NCBI RefSeq assembly: GCF_001940165.2
Contig: NZ_CP135162.1
Location: forward strand, 2,934,001-2,998,000
Direction: 5' to 3'
DNA: 64,000 nt
Origin: Roseburia sp. 831b
GTDB lineage: Bacteria; Bacillota; Clostridia; Lachnospirales; Lachnospiraceae
The first letter of the stretch is position 1, and every line of letters begins with the position of its first letter. Below are positions 33,264 through 41,392 of the stretch, piece after piece. The notes under the pieces were generated by a model. It did no database searches and was not told the DNA's origin. It saw nothing but the letters and a program-made list of their open reading frames with translations. The translations under genes and the position numbers were made by a program.

Positions 33264-33890
33264 ATGAAGACAATCGTATGTTTTGGCGATTCCAACACGT
33301 TTGGTTATCGCCCGGAGGATGGAGGCAGATATCCACCAGAAGTCCGGTGGACGGGAATCTTAAGAGAGAATTTAAAGGAAAAAGGATATGAAGTCATAGA
33401 AGAAGGACTTGTCGGTCGGACAACCGTTTTTGAGGACAGCGTAAGGCCGGGCAGAAAAGGAATTGATTTTCTGATTCCGCTGATTGAGACACACGCACCG
33501 GTCGACACCGTAATTTTAATGCTTGGCACGAACGACTGTAAGTCACTTTACAAAGCGTCACCGCAGGTCATTGGAAAAGGGATGGAGCGGCTCATTTGCC
33601 AGATTCAGAATTTCAGCAGCGAAATCAAAATCCTGTTGATGTCTCCCATTCATTTAGGGGAAGAGGTTTATAAAGAAGAATTTGATCCGGAATTTGACCA
33701 GGAATCTGTAAAAACTTCAAAGAAATTAAAAGAAGTCTATGAAAAATTAGCAAGACAATACGGATGCGATTTCTTGGCGGCATCCGACATCGCAAAGCCG
33801 TCCGAGGAAGATCAGGAACACATGGCGGCAGAAGGACATCAAGCACTTGCCCAGGCAGTTACAAAAAAATTTGAAAAAAAGAGTGCATAA
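33264..33890 (+). CDS. SGNH/GDSL-family hydrolase (arylesterase-like)
   Basis: The 208-residue cytosolic protein has block I FGDSNTFGYRPEDGGRYP (catalytic Ser), a Gly in block II (EGLVGRTT), block III MLGTNDCK, and the C-terminal His in EGHQALAQA. It resembles single-domain arylesterases that deacylate small esters. No signal peptide. It is the first full gene after the Cys attenuator and probably belongs to the transporter operon; a role in removing acyl groups from a sulfur compound is speculation. Confidence 0.85.
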   Translation: MKTIVCFGDSNTFGYRPEDGGRYPPEVRWTGILRENLKEKGYEVIEEGLVGRTTVFEDSVRPGRKGIDFLIPLIETHAPVDTVILMLGTNDCKSLYKASPQVIGKGMERLICQIQNFSSEIKILLMSPIHLGEEVYKEEFDPEFDQESVKTSKKLKEVYEKLARQYGCDFLAASDIAKPSEEDQEHMAAEGHQALAQAVTKKFEKKSA

Positions 33891-33986
33891 GCGTTACCAA
33901 AACGCACAAAAAACATACATTAAGATATGAGGAGTAAATGTGAAAAAATTCACAAGCAATAATCCAAAGGAAGGAAAGGTACTTAT

Positions 33987-34865
33987 ATGAAAAAGAATTT
34001 ATGGAAAAAACTGGTAAGCACAGTCACAATTGCAGCATTGACAGGAGCATTATTAGCAGGCTGCGGTTCTGCAAAGTCAGAAACATCTTCAAACGGCGGT
34101 TCTAAGGATGCAGGATATCGTACCCTTGATGAAATCAAAGAAAGTGGAGAAATCAACATCGGCGTCTTTTCCGATAAGAGCCCATTTGGTTATGTGGATG
34201 AAAACGGTGATTACGCCGGATATGATGTTTATTTTGCAGAGCGTCTTGGAAAAGACCTCGGCGTGAAAATCAACTATGTTTCCACAGAGGCAGCAAACAG
34301 AATCGAATATCTCCAGACTGGAAAAGTAGATATCATTCTTGCAAACTTTACAGTAACAGAGGAAAGAGCGCAGGAAGTTGATTTTGCACTTCCATACATG
34401 AATGTTGCACTAGGTGTTGTCTCTCCAGATAATGCAGTGGTAACAAGCTTAGATGATATCGGCGCAGATGACCAGGTGATTGTCATTTCCGGAACAACAG
34501 CAGAAACTTATCTGACCAAGAATTACCCGGACATCAAATTACAGAAATACGATGCCTACGCAGAAGCAAAGACAGCGTTTGAAAATGGAAACGGTGTTGC
34601 ATGGGCAAACGATAATACCGAAGTAATCGCTTTTGCAAATGAAAATCCAGGATATACCGTTGGAATCCCATCCTTAGGGGATGCAGATACGATTGCACCA
34701 GCAGTCACAAAAGGGAATGACACCTTATTAAATTGGATTAATGATGAAATTGAAAGCCTTGGAAATGAAAACTTTTTCCATGCAGACTATGAGGCAACCT
34801 TGCTTGACACATACGGACAGGAGTATGAGAATACACTTGTAGTTGAGGGCGGAAAGACGGAGTAA
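33987..34865 (+). CDS. polar amino-acid (probably cystine) solute-binding lipoprotein
   Basis: The 292-residue protein has a signal peptide with lipobox LLAGCG (Cys at about residue 26). The mature part is a family 3 solute-binding protein: GEINIGVFSDKSPFGYVDENGDYAGYDVYFAERL, then ANFTVTEERAQEVDFALPY, then GTTAETYLTKNYP. It feeds the two permeases and the ATPase that follow. The Cys-rich leader upstream is the main reason to propose cystine or cysteine as ligand; the sequence itself does not prove it. Confidence 0.88.
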   Translation: MKKNLWKKLVSTVTIAALTGALLAGCGSAKSETSSNGGSKDAGYRTLDEIKESGEINIGVFSDKSPFGYVDENGDYAGYDVYFAERLGKDLGVKINYVSTEAANRIEYLQTGKVDIILANFTVTEERAQEVDFALPYMNVALGVVSPDNAVVTSLDDIGADDQVIVISGTTAETYLTKNYPDIKLQKYDAYAEAKTAFENGNGVAWANDNTEVIAFANENPGYTVGIPSLGDADTIAPAVTKGNDTLLNWINDEIESLGNENFFHADYEATLLDTYGQEYENTLVVEGGKTE

Positions 34866-34872
34866 TAGAACT

Positions 34873-35532
34873 ATGGATGTAAATGTAATTGCAGAATATC
34901 TTCCATTATTTAAAAATGCACTTATCTTAACACTGAAAATTGGATGGCAGGGCATAGCAGTCGCGTTTGTAATCGGACTGGTGGGCGCTGCTGTCCTCCA
35001 TTTTAAAGTGCCGGTTTTAAAAACCATTATCACAGTATACATTGAATTATTGCGGAATACACCACTTCTGGTGCAGCTTTTCTTTTTGTATTTTGCACTT
35101 CCGAAGATTGGAATCCAGATTTCAGCCGAAATGTGCGGTTTACTTGGACTTGGCCTTTTGGGCGGCGCTTACATGATTGAAACATTCCGAAGTGGATTGG
35201 AATCAATTGACAAAATCCAGACAGAGAGTGCGTTAAGCCTTGGAATGACCAAAGGTCAGGTGTTTGTACACGTGATTTTGCCACAGGCTTTTTCCATCAG
35301 TATACCAGGACTTTTGGCAAATGTCATTTTCCTGTTGAAGGAGACGTCTGTCTTTTCCACCATCAGTCTGATGGATTTAATGTTTACCGCAAAAGATTTG
35401 ATTGGTATGTATGCAAAAACGGTTGAAAGCCTGTTTTTACTGGTTGTTTTTTACCTGCTCATGCTGCTTCCGGTCTCCATCCTAGGAACCATCATCGAAA
35501 GGAGGGTACGCTATGCACAGTTTGGGGATTGA
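34873..35532 (+). CDS. amino-acid ABC transporter permease 1
   Basis: From MDVNVIAEYL the protein has 219 residues and about five membrane helices. The family HisM-type motif IELLRNTPLLVQLFFLYF is near residue 53, and the EAA loop (ESALSLGMTKGQVFVHVILPQA) contacts the ATPase. The start lies 7 bases after the binding-protein stop with a weak ribosome site, implying coupling. It overlaps permease 2 by 20 bases. Confidence 0.9.
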   Translation: MDVNVIAEYLPLFKNALILTLKIGWQGIAVAFVIGLVGAAVLHFKVPVLKTIITVYIELLRNTPLLVQLFFLYFALPKIGIQISAEMCGLLGLGLLGGAYMIETFRSGLESIDKIQTESALSLGMTKGQVFVHVILPQAFSISIPGLLANVIFLLKETSVFSTISLMDLMFTAKDLIGMYAKTVESLFLLVVFYLLMLLPVSILGTIIERRVRYAQFGD

Positions 35533-36187
35533 TGTCCTGTTCAAAGGCACAAACTTTTTACGCATTTTGCAAGGATTATGGGTTTCCATTGAAATCAGTC
35601 TGATTTCCGTCATCATCAGTATTGTGCTAGGGCTTATCGTTGGGGTTCTTATGACGTCCGAGAAAAAGATTTTGCGGGCAGTGCTTCGGGTTTATCTTGA
35701 AATTGTAAGAATTATGCCACAGATGGTATTGTTGTTTTTGGTTTATTTTGGAACAACACGTGTGTTTGGCTGGGATTTGTCGGCAGAATTTTCGGCAATT
35801 TTCGTATTCTGTTTCTGGGGAACCGCAGAGATGGGCGACCTTGTCCGTGGCTCTTTAAAAAGTATTCCAAAGATTCAGTACGAGTCTGCAATGGCACTCG
35901 GAATGAACAAGACACAGGTTTATACGTTAGTCATTTTGCCGCAGACGATTCGCAGACTGATACCGCTTTCCATTAATCTGATTACCCGAATGATTAAGAC
36001 GACATCTCTGGTATTGATGATTGGAATCGTGGAAGTGTTAAAAGTTGCACAGCAGATTATTGAAGCCAACCGGAACACATCGCCGAATGCAGCGTTTGGT
36101 GTGTTTGCAGTTGTATTTTTCCTTTATTTTATTGTCTGTTGGCCAATCAGCCGGCTTGCAGCTTATTTAGAAAAAAGGTGGGCATAA
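35513..36187 (+). CDS. amino-acid ABC transporter permease 2
   Basis: The 224-residue second permease of the pair has five predicted helices, the motif LEIVRIMPQMVLLFLVYFG and the EAA loop ESAMALGMNKTQVYTLVILPQTI. The start sits behind AAGGAGGGTACGCT inside the end of permease 1. With that protein it forms the membrane channel. Confidence 0.9.
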   Translation: MHSLGIDVLFKGTNFLRILQGLWVSIEISLISVIISIVLGLIVGVLMTSEKKILRAVLRVYLEIVRIMPQMVLLFLVYFGTTRVFGWDLSAEFSAIFVFCFWGTAEMGDLVRGSLKSIPKIQYESAMALGMNKTQVYTLVILPQTIRRLIPLSINLITRMIKTTSLVLMIGIVEVLKVAQQIIEANRNTSPNAAFGVFAVVFFLYFIVCWPISRLAAYLEKRWA

Positions 36188-36189
36188 GA

Positions 36190-36933
36190 ATGGAAGAATT
36201 AGTAAAAGTAAATCATTTACATAAAGAATATGAAAATCATGTCGTGCTAAAAGACATCAGCTTTTCCGTGAAAAAAGGGGAGGTAGTTGTCATTATCGGA
36301 CCGTCCGGGTGCGGAAAAAGTACGCTTTTGCGCTGCCTGAACGGATTAGAAAAGATTCAGGGCGGTGTTGTCACAGTCGATAACCTTCCGGTGGAGCCGG
36401 ACAGCAAGGAAATCACCAAAATTCGTCAGAAAATTGGAATGGTGTTCCAGTCCTACGACCTTTTCCCACATAAGACGGTGTTGGAAAATATAACGCTTGC
36501 GCCAAGAAAAGTACAAAAAAGGGACAAGGAAGAAGTGACAAAGGAAGCGATTGCCCTGCTCGATAAGGTTGGTCTTGCGGACAAAAAAGATTACTATCCA
36601 AGACAGCTTTCCGGTGGACAAAAGCAAAGGGTTGCGATTGTAAGAGCACTCTGCATGCACCCGGAAGTACTGCTTTTTGATGAAGTTACGGCGGCACTCG
36701 ATCCGGAGATGGTACATGAAGTGCTTGAGACCATGCTAGAACTTGCCAAAAGTGGCTCTACCATGTTGATTGTCACGCATGAGATGGCATTTGCAAAAGC
36801 GGTCGCAGACCGGATTCTTTTCCTGGATGGAGGAGAGATTGTCAAACAGACCGACGACGTCGCAGGATTTTTTGCAAATCCGCAGACCGAAAGAGCAAAA
36901 CGCTTCTTAAAAACGTTTGCCTATGAGGAGTAG
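36190..36933 (+). CDS. amino-acid ABC transporter ATP-binding protein
   Basis: The 247-residue protein starts at 36190 (MEELVKVNHLHKEYENHVV). Walker A is GPSGCGKST, the Q-loop is VFQSYDLFPH, the signature LSGGQKQRVAI and Walker B VLLFDEVTAALD (Glu present; the usual P is V), with the switch His in VTHEM. It belongs to the GlnQ/TcyC class of polar amino-acid importers. It starts two bases after the permease stop and is the last gene of the operon. Confidence 0.92.
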   Translation: MEELVKVNHLHKEYENHVVLKDISFSVKKGEVVVIIGPSGCGKSTLLRCLNGLEKIQGGVVTVDNLPVEPDSKEITKIRQKIGMVFQSYDLFPHKTVLENITLAPRKVQKRDKEEVTKEAIALLDKVGLADKKDYYPRQLSGGQKQRVAIVRALCMHPEVLLFDEVTAALDPEMVHEVLETMLELAKSGSTMLIVTHEMAFAKAVADRILFLDGGEIVKQTDDVAGFFANPQTERAKRFLKTFAYEE

Positions 36934-36951
36934 AAATGTCCTTTCATAGTC

Positions 36952-36980
36952 TTGAACTTGCCTTAATTTAAGTGTATAAT
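36952..36980 (+). promoter_or_regulatory. pgi promoter
   Basis: TTGAAC, 17 bases, then TATAAT. Confidence 0.7.
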
Positions 36981-37031
36981 CACAGAAGTTGAATATTTAA
37001 ATTAGGTATATTTCATATGAGGAGGAAAATC

Positions 37032-38612
37032 ATGACAAACTGGAAGAATCTGGATACACTTGCTTCTTTCGACGCGCTTTCAAAAGTAGCACGTGTGAAC
37101 CTTGTAGAGGCAATGACAGGAGATAACGGTGCAGACCGTGTAAAAAAATATAGCGTACCAATGGCAGAAGGCCTTGTATACAATTACGCAGCAAAACAGG
37201 TTGATGATAACGTATTAGCAGCTCTTTCTAAATTAGCAGAGGAAGCTCAGCTTACAGAGAAATTCGAAGCTTTATACAATGGTGAAGTTGTAAATACAGG
37301 CGAGAACCGTCTTGTACTTCATCACATGACACGTGGCCAGTTAGGCAATGCAGTAGAGGCAGACGGCGTTGACAAACGCAGCTTCTATGTAGAACAGCAG
37401 AACAGAATCGCAGATTTTGCAAATAAAGTACATGCCGGTGAAATCACAAACGCAGCCGGTGAGAAATTTACAACAGTCGTTCAGATTGGTATCGGTGGTA
37501 GTGACCTTGGTCCTCGTGCTATGTACTTGGCACTTGAGAACTGGGCAAAGAAGAACAACTTATTTAAAATGGAAGCAAAATTCATCAGCAACGTAGATCC
37601 TGATGATGCAGCAGCCGTTTTAAATTCTATCGATGTTGCACATTCTATCTTTGTACTTGTTTCCAAATCCGGTACAACATTAGAGACATTGACAAACGAA
37701 TCTTTCGTAAAAGATGCATTAAAGAACGCAGGTTTGGATGCATCCAAACATATGATTGCAGTTACAAGTGAGACATCTCCACTTGCAAAGAGCGATGACT
37801 ACTTAGCAGCATTCTTCATGGATGATTACATCGGAGGACGTTTCTCCTCTACATCCGCAGTTGGTGGTGCTGTATTATCTTTGGCATTCGGTCCGGAAGT
37901 GTTTGCACAGTTCTTAGAGGGTGCAGCAGCAGAGGACAAACTTGCGATGAACAAAGACATCACAAAGAACCCGGAAATGTTGGACGCTTTAATCGGTGTT
38001 TACGAACGTAACGTTTTAGGATATCCAAGTACAGCAGTACTTCCATATTCTCAGGCATTAAATCGTTTCCCGGCACATCTTCAGCAGTTAGATATGGAAT
38101 CCAATGGTAAATCTGTAAACCGTTTCGGTGAGCCAGTGAACTACCCGACAGGTCCGGTTATCTTCGGTGAGCCAGGAACAAACGGACAGCATTCTTTCTA
38201 TCAGCTGCTTCACCAGGGAACTGACATTGTACCGCTTCAGTTCGTTGGATTTAAGAACAGCCAGATGAACACAGATGTTGTGATTCAGGGAAGCACAAGC
38301 CAGCAGAAACTCTGCGCAAACGTTGCAGCCCAGATTGTAGCATTTGCTTGTGGTAAAGCAGATGACAACCGCAACAAGAACTTCGAAGGCGGACGTCCAT
38401 CCAGCATCATCATCGGTGAAGAAGTAAATCCTAAGACACTGGGTGCATTGTTGGCTCACTTTGAGAACAAGATTATGTTTCAGGGATTCTTATGGAATGT
38501 CAACAGCTTTGACCAGGAAGGCGTACAGCTTGGTAAAGTCCTTGCAAAACGCGTTCTTGCACATGAGACAGACGGAGCATTGAAAGTATTTAGCGATTTA
38601 TTAAATATCTAA
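37032..38612 (+). CDS. pgi: glucose-6-phosphate isomerase
   Basis: The 526-residue enzyme interconverts glucose 6-phosphate and fructose 6-phosphate in glycolysis. The phosphate-binding loops are IGIGGSDLGPRAM and VSKSGTTLETLTN. The region GGRFSSTSAVGG and the C-terminal FDQEGVQLGK supply further active-site residues. Length is close to the usual 550 of the long class. The start at 37032 follows AGGAGGAAAATC. Codon use is that of a highly expressed gene. It is monocistronic, with its own promoter and terminator. Confidence 0.95.
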   Translation: MTNWKNLDTLASFDALSKVARVNLVEAMTGDNGADRVKKYSVPMAEGLVYNYAAKQVDDNVLAALSKLAEEAQLTEKFEALYNGEVVNTGENRLVLHHMTRGQLGNAVEADGVDKRSFYVEQQNRIADFANKVHAGEITNAAGEKFTTVVQIGIGGSDLGPRAMYLALENWAKKNNLFKMEAKFISNVDPDDAAAVLNSIDVAHSIFVLVSKSGTTLETLTNESFVKDALKNAGLDASKHMIAVTSETSPLAKSDDYLAAFFMDDYIGGRFSSTSAVGGAVLSLAFGPEVFAQFLEGAAAEDKLAMNKDITKNPEMLDALIGVYERNVLGYPSTAVLPYSQALNRFPAHLQQLDMESNGKSVNRFGEPVNYPTGPVIFGEPGTNGQHSFYQLLHQGTDIVPLQFVGFKNSQMNTDVVIQGSTSQQKLCANVAAQIVAFACGKADDNRNKNFEGGRPSSIIIGEEVNPKTLGALLAHFENKIMFQGFLWNVNSFDQEGVQLGKVLAKRVLAHETDGALKVFSDLLNI

Positions 38613-38623
38613 TATCATTTATG

Positions 38624-38682
38624 AAAAACGGAGCAATCAAGACACTGGAGTTTCCCAGGTGTCGTGATTGCTCCGTTTTTTT
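38624..38682 (+). terminator. strong pgi terminator
   Basis: CGGAGCAATCA pairs with TGATTGCTCCG, with an inner GACAC/GTGTC extension, followed by seven T. Confidence 0.9.
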
Positions 38683-38693
38683 CGCAAATCCGC

Positions 38694-38720
38694 TAATGAA
38701 AATAAAAATCCATCCGATAA
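38694..38720 (+). promoter_or_regulatory. sigma-28 (SigD) type promoter of the flgM operon
   Basis: TAAT, about 15-16 bases, then TCCGATAA. It is the weakest match of the three flagellar-cluster promoters to TAAA-N15-GCCGATAT, but sits 74 bases before flgM. Confidence 0.55.
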
Positions 38721-38793
38721 ATACTGTGTAACGTTTAAAAAGCTTTTTTTAAGCAGAAATTTCAAGGAAGAAATTTAGAAAGGAGAGACCGTT

Positions 38794-39075
38794 ATGCGTA
38801 TTGAAACTTATAATCAGGTCGCCCAGATTTATAAGACATCACAGACAGCTGTTGCGAAGAATACGAGCAGTATCAGCAAGGGTCGCGATGAAGTGCAGAT
38901 TTCACAGACCGGACGTGATTATCAGATTGCTAAGCAGGCGGTAGCAGAAGCTTCAGATATCAGGGAAGATAAGGTTGCACAGCTTAAAGCAAAAGTAGAT
39001 TCTGGTAATTATGAAGTGAACTCTGGAGATTTCGCGAGCAAATTATTAGAAAAATACCAGACATTATTTATGTAA
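38794..39075 (+). CDS. flgM: anti-sigma-28 factor FlgM
   Basis: The 93-residue protein has the FlgM layout: a disordered N-terminal half (MRIETYNQVAQIYKT) and a C-terminal sigma-binding segment (EDKVAQLKAKVDSGNYEVNSGDFASKLLEKY). It holds SigD inactive until the hook is finished and FlgM is exported or degraded. It heads the late flagellar cluster and starts behind GAAAGGAGAGACCGTT. Confidence 0.9.
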   Translation: MRIETYNQVAQIYKTSQTAVAKNTSSISKGRDEVQISQTGRDYQIAKQAVAEASDIREDKVAQLKAKVDSGNYEVNSGDFASKLLEKYQTLFM

Positions 39076-39089
39076 AGTGAGGAAAAATC

Positions 39090-39602
39090 GTGGCTAGTTT
39101 AATGGAAGATCTTTTGGATGTATTGGAGAAGGAAGAACAACAGTATAAAGAACTTAGCGAGCTTGGAGAGACCAAGAAAGAAGTGATTGTTGCTGCAAAG
39201 ATTCCAGAACTTCAGGAGATTACAGCAAAGGAACAGGATGCGGCGAGTGTACTTGCCAATCTGGCAAAGAAGAGGAATCAGGTACTTACCGATATGGCAA
39301 CTGTTCTGGGAAAAGATCCGAAAGAGATGACCGTCCAGAAGATGGTAGGCTATTTAGAGAATCAGCCAAAAGAGCAGGAACGCCTTGCAGATATGCGGGA
39401 ACGCTTGCTTGAGGCAGGAACGAAAATGGCATTGATAAACAAGCAGAACGAAGAACTCTTAAAACAGGCGATGGAAATGGTGGAATTTGATCTTACTTTG
39501 TTAAAGAGCATGCGACAGGCACCTGAAACAGCAAATTACAATAAGAACGCTTATACAACAGGAGAACTGTTGGGAGGCGGAAGCTTCGATGCAAAACAAT
39601 AA
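39090..39602 (+). CDS. flgN: FlgN-like export chaperone for hook-filament junction proteins
   Basis: The 170-residue, mostly helical acidic protein (LMEDLLDVLEKEEQQYKELSELGETKKEVIV) has FlgN-family length and position between flgM and flgK. It starts with GTG behind GTGAGGAAAAATC. FlgN binds FlgK and FlgL in the cytosol and delivers them to the flagellar export gate. Confidence 0.85.
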   Translation: MASLMEDLLDVLEKEEQQYKELSELGETKKEVIVAAKIPELQEITAKEQDAASVLANLAKKRNQVLTDMATVLGKDPKEMTVQKMVGYLENQPKEQERLADMRERLLEAGTKMALINKQNEELLKQAMEMVEFDLTLLKSMRQAPETANYNKNAYTTGELLGGGSFDAKQ

Positions 39603-39624
39603 CAAGTAAGGAGGAGACGATACC

Positions 39625-41382
39625 ATGGCAAATAGTTTTGGCAGCCTGTACATTGGAAAATCAGGATTACAAAGCAGTTTAAACGCGTTAAATACAACAT
39701 CAAACAACCTTGCAAATATCGATACCGAAGGTTATGTGCGCCAGCAGACACGTTTTGCGGATGCTGGATATACGACATTTAATTCCACAGCGGCCATCAG
39801 TAAGCAGCAGGCGGGATTAGGTGTAACCATCAGTGATGTTATTCATGCAAGAGATGTTTTCTTAGATAAATCTTATCGTGCCGAGTCAGGACGACAGGCA
39901 TTCTATGCAGCCTCGTATGATGCGTGCAATGAAGTATATACCTATTATCAGGAATTACAGGGACAGGCATTCCAGGAAGGCTTGAATGACTTATGGGTAG
40001 CATTCCAGGAATTTGCAAAAGATCCGGCGGAAAGTACAAACCAGAATCTGGTGGTACAGAAGGCGGGACTATTCCTTTCACGTACACAGGCAGTATATAC
40101 GGGACTTCAGAATTACCAGTTGAACATCAATACACAGATTTCAGATGATATTGATGAGATTAACGAACTGGGAAAAACCATTTATCAATTGAATTTAGAG
40201 ATTCAAAAGACAGAGGCTGGCGGTATTGAGACTGCCATGACATTGCGCGATGAGCGTGATAAGGCATTGGATCAGCTCTCTGCACTTGCGAATATTTCCT
40301 ATAAAGAAACCGGAGACGGATTCGTAAAAGTAAGCCTGGAGGGTCAGGAATTTATTGACGAGTCCAAATGTTATGAAATCGGGAAAAAAGTAGACAAGCT
40401 TACCGGATTTATCACACCATACTGGCCGCAGCTTTCCGATACAGAACATGATAAATATGTAGAAGTTTATGATTACTCCGTAGAAATCGCCTCCGAAAAG
40501 AACACAAATATCGGAGAGGTGAAGGCGCTTCTTCTGGCAAGAGGAGAGCGAATCGCAGATTACAGAGATATCGAGGGCGTTGATTACGATACTTACAATC
40601 AGTCCACCAGAACATCTGTGGCAACTGGAAATTCTGTTATGTTAACCGCACAGGCAGAACTTGACAAATTATTCCATGCAATCGCAACCGGCGTAAATGA
40701 TTTGCTTTGCCCAAATAAGACATTGGATGCAGATGTCACATTTACAACCAAGGCAGGAGATACCGTAACACTTGCAGCGGGAACCAAGATTTTGGACGCA
40801 GAGAACTGCGATACCGGTGCAGATGGAACACTTCCACCACAGGAACTTTTCTGTAGAGTAGGAACCGAACGCTACACCAAGTACGAAGCGGACGATGGAA
40901 CTGTGTATTATGTATACAATGAGGAAGATTTGACAGATAAATCCAAGATGTACACAATTGACGCAACGAATACCAACGAAGCGTTACAGGAACTTTCTTC
41001 AAGACTTCCGCATTTGAAGCAGGATGCCACAGATACAGAGAAGGCAAGTATTGATTATGATTTGGGAGAAAAATTAGCTTCTATCTGGGAGAACAGCAAG
41101 ATTACGCTGAATCCAAACGACACCGGAAGCTATTCCTTTGCAAAATATTATGCTGCGATGATTGGAGAGATGGCAACATTAGGCTCGGTTTATGATACGA
41201 CAGCAACCAGCCTTTCTGGAACCGTCACATCCGTTGACAATCAGAGACAGCAGGTTATGGGAACTTCTTCCGATGAAGAATTGACCAATATGATTAAATA
41301 TCAGAATGCATACAATGCAAACAGCCGATTTATTAATGTTATCAATGAAATGATTGAGATTTTACTGACACAGTTAGGATAG
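39625..41382 (+). CDS. flgK: flagellar hook-associated protein 1 (FlgK), first copy
   Basis: The 585-residue protein has the rod/hook N-terminal helix motif (IGKSGLQSSLNALNTTSNNLANIDTEGYVRQ), a family-typical heptad region and the C-terminal LTNMIKYQNAYNANSRFINVINEMIEILL. The middle domain is surface-exposed and variable. FlgK forms the first ring of the hook-filament junction. A second FlgK-type gene follows 10 bases later. Confidence 0.9.
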   Translation: MANSFGSLYIGKSGLQSSLNALNTTSNNLANIDTEGYVRQQTRFADAGYTTFNSTAAISKQQAGLGVTISDVIHARDVFLDKSYRAESGRQAFYAASYDACNEVYTYYQELQGQAFQEGLNDLWVAFQEFAKDPAESTNQNLVVQKAGLFLSRTQAVYTGLQNYQLNINTQISDDIDEINELGKTIYQLNLEIQKTEAGGIETAMTLRDERDKALDQLSALANISYKETGDGFVKVSLEGQEFIDESKCYEIGKKVDKLTGFITPYWPQLSDTEHDKYVEVYDYSVEIASEKNTNIGEVKALLLARGERIADYRDIEGVDYDTYNQSTRTSVATGNSVMLTAQAELDKLFHAIATGVNDLLCPNKTLDADVTFTTKAGDTVTLAAGTKILDAENCDTGADGTLPPQELFCRVGTERYTKYEADDGTVYYVYNEEDLTDKSKMYTIDATNTNEALQELSSRLPHLKQDATDTEKASIDYDLGEKLASIWENSKITLNPNDTGSYSFAKYYAAMIGEMATLGSVYDTTATSLSGTVTSVDNQRQQVMGTSSDEELTNMIKYQNAYNANSRFINVINEMIEILLTQLG

Positions 41383-41392
41383 GGAGAGTCAT

